The translations under genes and the position numbers were made by a program. Below, in pieces: positions 40,397 to 53,700 of a DNA stretch of 64,000 nt. This stretch comes from Batillaria attramentaria (Eukaryota > Mollusca > Gastropoda > Batillariidae). The stretch lies in contig JACVVK020000462.1 of the NCBI GenBank assembly GCA_018292915.2, positions 62,001 to 126,000 of the forward strand. Direction: 5' to 3'. Within the stretch, counting starts at the first letter, position 1. The number at the start of each line of letters is the position of its first letter. A model generated the notes under the pieces. It did not search any database. It was not told the origin of the DNA and was given only the letters and a program-made list of their open reading frames with translations.

Positions 40397-41736
40397 ACAC
40401 AAATGATCTAACCAGTAGGACTGCCGTTGTGATCGTAACTGGGGGCTGAGCCATTGGTGTGAGACCGTCCACTGCCGCGTGACCACTGCCTGGAGCCGGA
40501 ACTGTCCTCATTCCACCTACAATAGCCCTGTTGAAAGTCGCAGTCACCTGCACAGACAGATTATGCAGTTTAAAGGCCCCATCTGATATTTTTAGGCTGA
40601 CTGATCATCATGAACTGTTTTGATGGTGTGTAATGAGGCAGTCGGTGGTCTAGTGGTTAAGAGACTTTGCCTTCTCTGCAATGCATACATGTAGGCAGAG
40701 TGTTCTCCCTCACACAACATCTATTCATGAACTGTTCGGGGAAATCCATGTGGTATTGGACATCACTGTCTCTAAACAAGTGAGCGCATTTTTTTATGAG
40801 CTGATCTGCCCAACAAGTCTGGAAAGTATGTGGGAGACTCACCGCAGTTGGTCTCGTCGAAGTGAATCGGGCCTGGGCAGTCACGCCTGAAGTCGCACAC
40901 CTTACTCATAGGAATGGTTGTGTTGGCTGCGTCTCTACACATGAACGCTCCTCCACTGAACGAAGACTGATTGACTGTTACAAAGAAATAACACAAAATC
41001 AAAAATGTAAGGAGTGTAGTTTCGTGGCTGTGTCACGCACCTTGCATTCTGCCCACAAAGAACTTCTCAAAATTCCTAAAGCCTCCTCTGCCCCACTTTT
41101 AATCCCATCTGAAGAATTTCTTCGTCCAAACTTTTGGTAGTTAACTTTTGCCAATTTTATTATGTCTATATCTAAATCCAACTTTGTTATGTCTGTATCT
41201 AAATCCAACTTTGCTGTGTCTGTATCTAAATCCAATTTTATTATGTCTGTATCTAAATCCATTTTTGTTATGTCTGTATCTAAATCCAATTTTGTTATGT
41301 CTGTATCTAAATCCAATTTTGTCATGTCTGTACCTAAATCCAATTTTGTCATGTCTGTATCTAAATCCAACTTTGTTATGTCTGTATCTAAATCCAATTT
41401 TGTCATGTCTGTATCTAAATCCAATTTTGTTATGTCTGTATCTAAATCCAATTTTGTTATGTCTGTATCTAAATCCAATTTTGTCATGTCTGTATCTAAA
41501 TGCAATTTTGTCATGTATCTAAATCCAACTTTGTTATGTCTGTATCTAAATCCAATTTTGTCATGTCTGTATCTAAATCCAACTTTTTTTTATGTCTGTA
41601 TCTAAATCCAATTTTGTCATGTCTGTATCTAAACCTCGCTGCACCTGCCAAGATACATGGTGGAAATGGATGTTAAACTCCCAGACACCAACACACCCAC
41701 CCACGCACCAGAGTTGTATAGTGAGAGAAGGTAGGA

Positions 41737-41804
<68 letters not shown>

Positions 41805-44001
41805 TAATAATGTGGAATGGACAAATAACGGAAAGTGCCCTAGCATGATGATTCTAGGAGGTGGACAGGCTCACAAGAAACCACCTTCACCCATTGGCTG
41901 GACAACTTATACACTGATCCTGCGTGCATTTGTGCCACATGTGTATGTTTTGCATGTATGTTTCAAAAGTGCATCAAGACCTACATACAATCCATGTTTT
42001 GAAATCCAAACATCCACCCACCCTGGCTGCATGTAGCTGGATACAGCTTGAAATCATCCAGAGCAATATCACCATGGTAACCGTTGCCAACAGAGGCAGA
42101 GACCGAGATCTGAAAACAGGAATACGGCCAGTGCAATAAACACAACAGAACAGCACATGCAATAACCTGAAAGCAACAAGAAGTTAATGGAACACCATCC
42201 CACACAGTGTAGTGGTTAAGACTTTCGGACCATGAACTGCCCAGCCGAGGCAAGCAGGATTTGTTCTATCTAGGGTCGGCTCCTACCCAGAGCGGGTGTG
42301 CTTTGGGCTCAAGGGAGAGACTTTTGCCGCACAGCCTAGACTCACCCACTTCACTGGTGCGCCTTTGAGGGTGCTTCCCATGTTATGACACACCTCATGA
42401 TGTGGATGATTACATGGCCAACACTGCAAGTGCCATAGTTCCCCGGATATTTATGACAGGAAGTGGTGGAATGCAAGACTGCATAGCATCATCATACCAT
42501 CGTCCTGTTGCATAATGAAAACTGCTCAAGCTTCTCATCCCTACATGGATTCCACCCATAACCTGAAAGCAATCACCCCTGGAGTTGGCAAAGAGTTGGA
42601 AGAACAAAAACGCTGGGGAAGGGGGGGGGGGGATGAAGAAGTTGATTCAACAGCATCAGAGCAGCACTGTACAGACAGGGGGGAAACCTCGAATAAGTAA
42701 GTCATTCTGTTTTTCCTACTGACTACACCAACATAACAATAACTAAAGACAAAACAGACCACATTTTTAACAACACCACTTTTAATGATTCCACACCAAC
42801 AAGCAGATCACACTTACGGCAAAATTGTTGTAGGGTGTGGGGATGTCCAAGTATCCTTGCAACCACTTGTTGCCTTGGTCACCAGTCCTGGAGAATCCGG
42901 CTGTCTGAGGAGACGAGCCAATGAAGTAGTACGTGGCGTTCAGAGTTCCAATGGTGGAGCCGTACATGTGATACCAGAACGTGAAGCAGTAGTCAGCGGC
43001 GTTGGCGCTCACAGGGGATGACTTGGGAGTTGAGCACTGCTTTCTGGCCAGGCCGCTGTGGTGAGCTTGTTTCAATGTAGATGTATTCACCTGCACGTGT
43101 GGCACAAAACATTAAAGGCTTCTCTTTTGAGATACGTAAGGTCACAAACTGTTCGAAGCTAGCTGTTTTGGTGGTGTCTCATACTGTATGTAATACCGAC
43201 TGTTAAAAACAAAAACAAACAACAACAACAACGTCTTCTGTGATACCTAGCAATCTTGGAATAGAAGCGTTGAACGTTGACTGCGATACACCATGCCATG
43301 TATGCATTTATTTAATGGACCATAAAGATATTGGCAGGGCATGAGGTTTCCCACTGCCCCCAAAAGAGGAAACAGTACTCGTCATAAAGAAAAAGAGGAA
43401 ACGGCAGCAATATCAAAAGCTCCTCAAAAACCAGCAACGACAAACATCCTGGTTGACAGTAAAAAGCATAGGACAAGTATAAAAAGTACATAAACAAAAT
43501 TAATCAAACAAATGTATGCAACACGTACTGACACAAGAAAGACATGCACACACACGTGGACACGCGCGCGCGCGCGCGCACACACACACACACATGACGG
43601 TGATTATTACTAAACAGGCAAACTAGGAAATAACTAAATGTACTGAACGTCAAAAATTTCGCACTGAGCCCTGGCAACTCGGCAATGAGAACAAGGGCTG
43701 TACTGGTACAGTATACCTGCTGACGTCCCGAGTGTGTGATCCGCCGGAGGTCCTGTGCTTGTGGAACCGGTGGCGCCGCTGTTCACCAGCCAATCAAAGT
43801 TGTCGTCCGTTGCTTGCACCCAGCTGCAGGTGTCGCTGTTTTCGAAGTCGCAGTCGGCCAGATTCAGGCAGCCTGTCTGCGCCATCATGATGTCCATCGA
43901 TGGCAATGTCGCCTTGGTATCCGCTTCCAACCACACCTTCAAACACAATCTGGAGACCCAAAAATGATGAAGATGAGAATCTATGAGGACTCCTTTTATA
44001 A

Positions 44002-44065
<64 letters not shown>

Positions 44066-47000
44066 GCGTGCATGCATTCATTACCTGGTACTTGTCACTG
44101 TTTCTGCACGTTGATTGCTGCCTGGCGCCATCTGTTGCCCTGGTCGCCGTTGAGCGACCACACGGGTGGGTTTGTGGCTGCAGAGAGACTGGACCGACAG
44201 GCGCGACATAGAGGTTGAGTGTGCCCACTTGCTGCCCGAACATGTGGTACCAGAAAGTCAAGCAGCTGCCAGAGGTTGGGGTTGTATGGCTTGCTGAAAA
44301 AACTGCGCCTTATCCCCTATCTTGCGCGGTTGGGATGACTCGATGTACATGTAGTGACCTAACAGAAAAAAAGACAGGTGAATGAATCAGTATCTTTTTC
44401 GTAGATAAACCACTACTCATCATTAAGTGAAATGGGTGGAGGGTCAATAGGCAACACATCTCACTAGCAGTTGTGCTGGTGAAATATGTCACTGCTGTCA
44501 CTGTGCAGTGTAGGTTCAACCCCAAGATGAGCTGTGATAAGTGATTTAATTTTTTTTTTAAAACTTTATTATCTCTTTTGGGAAATTTGGGCTGCTTCCC
44601 CTGAGGGAAGTGCGTTGCCACAGTGCAGCGCCATCCAATTCCTATATTTTTTACAATTTTTGCTGGGGGGAAAGCCGGGTAACCCAGAGAAACCTCCGAT
44701 GAGCAGCCCTTCAGCCAGGAAAAAATGGTATCACACATCACAAGCTCGACTGGGCTCGAACCCAGGCTTCATCGCCATGACACTGGTGATGGCCGTTCAG
44801 CAGCGCAGTGGTTAGATCCGACACGCTACCTATAGACCACTGCTCACCCCCAATAATGCTTTTTCCTGGCCACTGGGCTGCTTATTGGGGGTTTCTCTGC
44901 GGGTCCTCTGGCCTTCCTCCCCCAGCAAAAAAAATCAAAAATAGTTTAGGTAAGTTGGGTGCCATTGCACCACGGTGATGCACTTCCCCCACAGGAAGCA
45001 GCCCAAATACGGTAAAAAAAAAAAAAAAAAAAAGAAGAAGAAGAAAAGAACGAACAATAGAAAAGGCAAAATAGTGGAAACCAAATCTGAAACCAACCCT
45101 TTATCTTCACATTATTAATGTTGTGACAAGTGTCTCCTTAAGTGCGTGTGTCTCTGCGTGTGCATGTATGGGTGTGTATGCCTGTGTTTGTTGAAGTAAC
45201 TTGATTCATTGAGCCTACATTATCTATCTCACTGACATATTTCCTCACAATAACAGAACTGGTAACAGCCTGCTCTCTCCTAGCACAAGCCAAGCATTTT
45301 AAAGCTCTGGGGACTGCTTACCCTGGCTGGTTCCGTAGGTATGGTCATTGGTTGGACCTGTGGCACTGGAAGCTGTGGAACCATGGTGGCGCGTCCAGTC
45401 AAAGTTGTCACGGGCTGACTGTACGTAGCCACACAAAGTGGGCTCCTCAAAGTCACAGAGCACTGAACACGGCAGAGGTGAAGTAAAACAAAATTATGAG
45501 TAAGAAAGTCTCATCAATCAAGATTGTGTCTACTGCCTGGTAGACCTGAAATACTGTTCAAGGTCCGCTCCACTACTTAAATGAAAACAACCCACAAAAC
45601 AAACAACATTCAAGCAAAAACAAAACAACACAAAAACAGTAAAAGCATTAATTTAAAAAATGAGCTTAGCAGAATCGAACAGCTGACATGAAAGCAATCG
45701 TCTGCTCTGTGTGTGTGTGTGTGTGTGTGTGGTGCGCGCGTGTTGAATCATACAAACACAGGCTACCCACCTGGACCAGGACAGTTGCCTTGGTACACAA
45801 CGATGTCATCAAGGGCGATGTCACCCATATATCCATTTCCACGCAGCGCTTCGAACACAAGCTGATGAGAAAAAAAAAATGACCAAAAAAAAAAAAAAAC
45901 CTTGCAATTTAAACAAATGTAAATGTAATTCGGTAGAATAATAAAGCTGTTTTTGTGGGTGTGTAAAAGATACCTAACACAGCAGCTACTGAAGAAATTA
46001 ATGTATCTAATGTCAAATGGTAAACATCCACACACACAGAGGCTCATGCACAAGTATCAAGTGTGCATAACAAAGACACTTGGGGCCATGTTCCCCTCCC
46101 CCAACAAAAAACTTTAAAAACAACAACAACAAAACCCATAAACACACGCTGATACCATGGGGGAGAATCCTGCATGGGGCTTCCTGTCTGTGGAAACTAT
46201 AAAATACTGTAAAATATACAGGATGGCCAAAAAAGTACAGAAAGAATCATGACTATGGTGCGGAAATTATCGGACATAATCATGACCGCCTTGGTGAGAA
46301 AGTAATTGGCTGCTTCAAAACTGAATTGGTCTAGGAGCGATGTCTAAAGGGGATATAAAGCCTTTCCTGCATTTCCCTTACTACAGGAAACAGACACCCA
46401 AACCAACACCAAATGCTTTACCTTTCCATTTGTGACAGAGCCAAGCTCGACCTCAGCGCGGTGCCACGAGGCGCCCTGGTTTCCAGATTTCGTCCACATC
46501 TGCGTGGTAGCAGAACTGGCCATGCCCAGGTACATGCTCAGCCGGTTGACGTGGGAGCCATACATGTTGTACCAGAAGGTCGCACAGGAAACTCCTTGCG
46601 ATGAGAAAGTGGGACTGACGAGCCGAGCGGAATCGTTCACGTTGTGGCCGGATGTTTCGATGTAGATGTAGTAGCCTGCGCAGAGATTAAACATTGACAA
46701 TGGAAACGTGGCAATGAAGACTGGTGGCCTGGCTGGTGGTTTGAAATATATCTTTTCCACCAAGTTGCAGGATACACATCAGTGACAGAGCAACCAAGAA
46801 AACAGCAGCTTTGGCCTTCATAGTGTATGGTTAACACCCCCCCCCCCCCCCCCAAAAAAAAAAAAAAAAAAACCCCAAACAAACAAAAAACCCCCAAAAC
46901 AACAAAGAAACAAAATACAAAAAAACCCAAATGACAACAAAGAAAAAAATCCCAACACTGTAAGATTTATAACTGACTACAGGTATCAATGGGTCAAATT

Positions 47001-47961
47001 TGCAAAATGTTCAGCACCCTGTATGTTGCCTTGCGTGTGGTCAAATTTGGGTCCGGTGTTGCCGCTGGCAGTGGATCCATGCTGGCGGGTCCAGTCAAAC
47101 TGATCTGTGGTCTTGTCTTGTGTCCACTGACACAGGTCTGTGTCAAAGTTGCAGCTCAGCTGCTGTATGGCAGCTACAGACAAACAGGGAGAGATAGAAG
47201 TTATCACAAAAGAGTTTCTGAGGTAATAGAGAGTTGTGTGTGAGCACATGTGTGGTGCGTGTGAGAAAAGGGTGTGTGTGGTGAGTGTGGCTGCTTTGGT
47301 ATAGTTCGGCCCTTTGTGTCATTTGCACCTGCTATAAATGCACTGCGACCGTCTGAACAACATAGCGATTGCACCATTACCACACGGTAACCCCAACCCT
47401 AAACCGATCTAAGCAGGCGAACTCTACTAAATGAGCGTGGCTGCGTTGGTACAGTTCGCCCAATATGGCCCAGGAGTGTGAACTTAGAACTATACTGAGC
47501 GTGAGTGTGTGGAGTGGTGGGGTGGGGGTTGAAATCATATCCTAGAGTCATACTTCATCTGTTGCGAGCGTGCGTGTGTGTGTGTGTGTGTCTCTGTGTG
47601 TGTGCAAGTGTGTGTGTATGCTTTGAATTTTTGTTCCTACTTCCTGTGTTGCTGTTGTTGTTCACTTGGTTGTACAATTTGGGGTGTATGATCGACTATT
47701 CTGTTTTGAAGATGCTATCAAGAATCATCCAATAGCGTACTGGCAGGACTGTTGACTTTCCTCTACACTCACACTCTGGAAATTTGAATGGTGTTAAGTT
47801 TCAAAGCGAAAGAGTAAGTGGCATGTATTTCATGCGTATTTCATGTGTATGTCTACTATACATGTGTACCATTGTGAGGCGCCCAGAGCTCCAGCAGGAG
47901 GTTGGCGCCAGACAAATCCTCATTATTATTACATGTATCATTAATTTAATAGTGTTATGGT

Positions 47962-48012
<51 letters not shown>

Positions 48013-50747
48013 TAGCTTACGTGGTAAAGTGGAAGTTGTTGCTGGAGTCGCTGTAGGCTGCTGGTTGCAGGCACCATTTTGTACACTGATGTCGTCGATG
48101 GCAATATCGCTGGTGTAGTTTGCTCCTTTGACACCTTCGAACACGAGGATGAAGCGCGGGTTGCTTACCAAATCCACCGTGGCCTGGAGCCAGCTGTTAC
48201 CATGGTGACCCTGGTCGGAGAAGAGTTTGGTCTGACTGCCGCCCTGCTGTTTCATGTAGACGTTCAGCGTTCCTGTTCCTGTTGGGGTAAAAAGAAAATG
48301 CAAGAAACAGACATAATTTTTGTTGTTGTAGCACAGACATGAGAAGTGGCCCTATTCTAGGCCAGAATACAGACATGGATGAAAAAAGAAGAAAAGAGAG
48401 AGAGAGAGAGAGAAAAAAAGAAAAAAAAAGAGAGAAAAGTAGGTAAACTCAGTTACAAGCAAGCATACAGTACAAATAATGCATGACTACTGATTTTTGC
48501 CAGGACGTATTTTATCGGAAGGGATACAAAAAAGAAGTTAAGATTTGTTTTGTGTGAAGTGATTGCACATGCAAAACCAATTTTATGTTGTTGTTTTTTA
48601 TCGGCTTAGAACTTTTCATTCTTATTTTGTTTCAAGCTGTGAGTCCAAGGACGATTTTCCATTTTATACCTGTTATGTGTAATGTACGTACAATAAAGTA
48701 TTTCTGAATTTGAATTTGCATCTGAAAAAAAAGCAGTAACTGAATAAATGAATGAATAAATAAACAAAAACAACAGATACTCACCAGCACCATTCATATT
48801 GTAATAGAAGGTGAGGCAACTGCTTGACGTTGGATCAAGCAGTTCACTGGTAAGCTGTGCCTTGTCTCCTGGCTGGTTGCGGCTGCTCTCGATGAACATG
48901 TAGTGACCTGACGCATAGAACATTTTTTAACATACATGGCAGTCCTACAGCAGTACTAGCAAAGAACGAAAGAAAAGTTTTCTCTTTCACTTTTTTCCCC
49001 CCTCAATATAACACATTTCCATATTATGTAAGGACAGCAAAGTGAAGTTTATGTTGAGCTATATGGACGTACCCAGCATGTCAAAGTCAGGTGGACAAAT
49101 AAATGTAATCTCTAAAGAAATTACTTTTGCCCCATGAGCCCAGAAAAAAAAACACGTAACACAGCTGCCATGATCTTTTCTCCAAAAACCCCCAAGTGAA
49201 TACGGGGAGACAGGGTGGCCGAATGGTAGAGCGTTGAATTCTAATGCTCGTGTCGTGAGTTCGTATCCTGGCTGGAGCCAAATATTTGTGCTGGTTTTTT
49301 CATCGTTGCCCCGTCTTTGATATCACCCGTATGTGGTGGAAAAGGACGTTAAACCCCAAAACACCCACCCACCGACCCACCCCAAGTGCATACAGATGTG
49401 TTCATTGTGATGATGTTTCGGACTTCAAATGAATCAAATGAAGCAGTTGTTAAAAAGACACCCATGCACATGTACCATGCTCTTCACCTGAGACAATCTT
49501 CAGTATACATACCCGTGGTGTATAACGCACTGTCACGTTTCCCTCATGCTGATACACACACTTACCTTTGCGTGTTCCCCTTGTGAACGGGCTGGAGGCC
49601 CAACAACAATAAAATTCATTCTTCCATTTTATACTGACCTTGGACTGAGCCTGTTGTGTGGTCCACTGTTGGTCCGGTGAAGGATGACTGGGTTCTGCCT
49701 TGGCCGCGTGTCCAGTCGAACTGATCCGTACCGTGCACGTTGGTGTAAGCACACAGGTCAGTCTCGAAGTCACAGGAGCCAGGGGAGGCGCATGCGTAAG
49801 GCATGATGGAGATGTCGTCCAGCGACACGTCGGCAGCAGCAGGGCCAATTGAGGCACCAAATGTTACCTGCAAGAAGTCAATCGATCAATCTATCAATAC
49901 ATCTTTATTATCCCAGAGGGACATTTGGGTGTGGTGGACACACAAAACAACAACACACATCAAAATAGACATACAATAAAACATAATAAACGCTACAATT
50001 AAAACAGAGATTTCTATGAATGAAAGGCCCAATCTCCGTATGTCAAGGACTAAAGGGCACCGTTGGGCTTGTGACATGGTCAACCGCTCAGTAGGAGAAA
50101 TTGAATTTTCACCAGTTCACAGCGCCTGTAGATGGCACTGTCGCTCCCCCCCCCCACCCCCACTACTTCCCCTCCCACCCCCTCCTTTCACCTAAACATG
50201 ATCATGAGCATACTGTAATTAAAGCAAACTTCCTGAAATAGTCCTGACCTGGTAAGGGCCACCACTCTGTAGAGTGACCCGCCCTTTCTTCCAAATGGTT
50301 GACTGAACTCCCTGTCCTACGCTGCTCCAGATAGGTGCACCGGGGGTGTTGGTTGTGACAGTGAGGGACCCGGCCCATCAATGTGGTAGTAGAACTCGAG
50401 ACACTCGCCCGTGGTGGCCGCATATGTCGGGGACATGATATCGGCCCGAACCAACGGTGGTCCAGAGCTTGACACTGTGATGTAGTGACCTGTCAAGAAG
50501 AATAGCAACGATCATGATGATGAAAGGTTGGATTCAGGATACAGAAAATCGGCGATGCTGCCTATGATGGCTCGACTGACTGAAGTCATGAGGATAATGG
50601 GGGGAGTTCCTGTAGTATCATTTTCTCTGGTACATGTATAACCATAGAGGGTGAGAAACAGAGAGAGGGCTGGGGAAGAGAGAGAGATGATGATGATGAT
50701 ACATTCATTAGGTAAATACTTGTAGGCATTTCTGCCTATCTTACAAG

Positions 50748-50783
<36 letters not shown>

Positions 50784-53700
50784 AAGAACGAGAGAGAGAG
50801 AGAGAGAGAAAGAAAGCGACTGACCGACAGACATACATCACAAATACTGATAAGAATAATGAATAATGTCAAACCGTTTCTTTCTTTCAACGGTGTTGAT
50901 CTGAATTGTACCTACAGTTATAAAGTTTTGTTTTTGTCAATCTTTTGATCAGACAATACAGGCATCAAACACATTAATCACAAAAGTACCAAATTTGTTT
51001 TTACCTGCAGCAGCGCCTGTTGTGTGGTCTGTTCTGGGACCGATGTGGCTGGCGCCGGTCGTGATGTTCCAGTCTCCAGTGTCCGTGGTTGATTGGGTGT
51101 AGCCACAGATGTCTCTCTCGAAGTCGCACAGTTCTGGAAAAAAACAGCATAATTTGCTAAACCAGAGTATCTGACGGTTCTAATGCACCGCGCAATCTCA
51201 TCAGTGTCAATGATTAACAGTAAAACTGAATGCAGCAATCGTTGAAAAAAACAACAACAACAAAAAACAACAGCAGACATCAACAACACATTTAACATTA
51301 CTGACTGTCACAGGACTGCAATTTTCAAAACCTGGGCCTGCATGTAAAACTCGAGGCTTAATTTAACCCATGGCTACAGGCCTAACCCAGACTAGGACAA
51401 AAGAAACCCCACAACAAAATTAAATAGAAAAAGGAAGCGAAGAAAGGAAGAAAAAAAATCTGTCTATAACAGCTTAGGCACCATGGTGCCATGGGCCCGC
51501 TTCCTGATTAAAATAAAAACAACAGAAAATTTAACCCTAGAGCTAGTTTAGTTTGAGGTTAACTTTAACCCGGGGCTAAAATCCCTAACCTCCACTTTTA
51601 CATGCGGGCCCTGGCAATAAAAAGGGTAAGGGTCAAATCACGCACATGCGAATGCCGAAGATGTTTCATGCCCATTTTTCACATGTTCTTAAGGGCTATC
51701 GTCATATTAACCTGTTGACTGCTGCCCTACAGGTGAAAGATGATACTCAGATATATGCCAGCAGCAGGAATATGTCATCTTCAACCACATGCATTTAAAC
51801 CAAGTCTACTTGCTCATTCCTAGAGATTTTTCCGTGACATTTTGCAAGATGATGGTTTGACCCTACAGTTTGTTGTAACTATAAACTTTTCTTGAAGAAT
51901 CTTAGTCCTGAGAGGAAGAATCTTAGTCCTGAGAGGAAGAATCTTAGTCCTGAGAGGAAGAATCTTAGTCCTGAGAGGAAGAATCTTAGTCCTGAGAGGA
52001 AGAATCTTAGTCCTGAGAGGAAGAATCTTAGTCCTGAGAGGAAGAATCTTAGTCCTGAGAAGAAGAATCTTAGTCCTGAGAGGATTCTGAAGGCTCAGAT
52101 GGGAAAAAGTGAAAAACAAAACAAAACAAAACACCCCCCCCCCCAAAAAAAAAAAAACAAAAAAAAACAAACAAACAAAAACACTTGCCTTGAGACACAC
52201 AGCACTCACTTTAAGTTTATCTGTTCATTTTCTCTTTCAGAAACCACAAGCCTGACTGCACTTAGAGTAGTTTTACCACTATACTGATGTACACCGGAAT
52301 GGTGACCTAGCTCTACTTACTTGAGTCTGACACTGGACAGGCGCCAGAAGCAATGGAGAAGTCATCCAGAGCTATATCGCCTTGCCATCCACCAACAGTG
52401 CCTTGCATCAAGATCTGTGTCAGCAGACAGTGAGTTAGCGTACTTGAAAGACAGCTTATAATACATGTAGGTCACAGATCACAAGGACAAGCACATCCGT
52501 TTAATCACAGTATTAAAAATGTGAAAGTTGTTTGATAAAGGGGTGGTGGAGCAGTGGCAACACTAAAACTCATGCCACCAATGTGGGGTTGAGAGTTTGA
52601 CGAGTCTCCCTTTGGGAATCACAAATTTTTTTATTTTTTTTTTAAATGTGGGGGTGAGAGTTTGAGTCTCCCCTGGGGAATCAGATTTTTAAATTTTTTT
52701 TTTTTTTTTTTTTTAATTTGACATCACTCATTTGGGGGCTGGTTGTTGGCAGTTCTCTCTGGGTGCTCCACCTTCCTCCTTCACAGCTTAGGAAATGTTT
52801 ATCCACAAATAACAATGCAATTCTAAATTCTGAAACCTGAATAGCTGAGCTGACCTGCAGCACCAGGTGGGCATACTGTGCGACACCCTGAACGTGTGTT
52901 CTGGGTTCGGCCCACGCACTTTGAGCCAAGCAACAGGGTAATAATGACAATGATAATGATGGATACTTTTATAGTGGTTTACAAATCTGTCTTTCACCAC
53001 ATGTGGTTTAACACTGTAAACATAAAAATCACACGTGAATGATGGATGTACCTAAAAAGTGCATATGCACTAACCCTAGCCGTGTTCCAGCCGCATGGTC
53101 TGGCTAAAGGATTTATGTCATAACATGACCCAAAAAGCGACTAAAGAGTAATTTACGCCACGACATGACACAGTTCAACCTCATACGGGAATGGAGACGA
53201 AGGAGCTTTCTCAGTTGCTGAATGTGAAACTGTTTATCTTTTGCTGAGTTTTATCCACAATCGGTCCTGTATTTTCCGTAATCGGGGGCACCTCCATGTG
53301 AAAACTCTATTCATCACTAATTTAGGGCTGACCTGGAAGTCGGTGGTGCTGGTGACTGTGAGCTGAACCTGCTGCCACTTGTTGGCCTGAGTGCCGCTGC
53401 GCGACCAGCGGGTCACCGTCCGTCCCTTGATGTTGGTCAGGACCGTCAGGTTGCCGATGCTGGGGCCGTACATGTGGTACCAGAAGGAGAAACAGGCGGG
53501 GCCCTGAGTCGGTGGGATGCTGGGTGAGGTCAGCTGTGCCATGTCACCTGTGACTCTCGGCTGGGATGCCTCCAAGTAGATGTAGGAACCTAGTGGGAAG
53601 GGAGATTGTAACAGTGGTTATATGTCAGTAATCACAACAGCATGTGTGTGCTGTATGCTGTAATGCAGTGCTCAAAGTCTCCACCCTTTAAAAAAAAAAG

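Noticed and set aside
41148..41605. Open frames MSVSKSNFV... and ITKLDLDTD... across the minisatellite
   Set aside because: The 27-bp unit is a multiple of three, so all frames repeat without stops. It sits inside an intron and has no signature of a protein.
41156..41633. CRISPR-like array
   Set aside because: Adjacent 27-bp units without spacers in eukaryotic intron DNA; it is a minisatellite.
42818..44358. Independent pseudogene copy of a MAM exon block
   Set aside because: The exons keep phase, splice sites and domain order with both neighbours, so they belong to the main gene; frame breaks alone do not justify a separate pseudogene call.
51892..52209. KNLSPER repeat open frames
   Set aside because: Direct translation of the 21-bp minisatellite.
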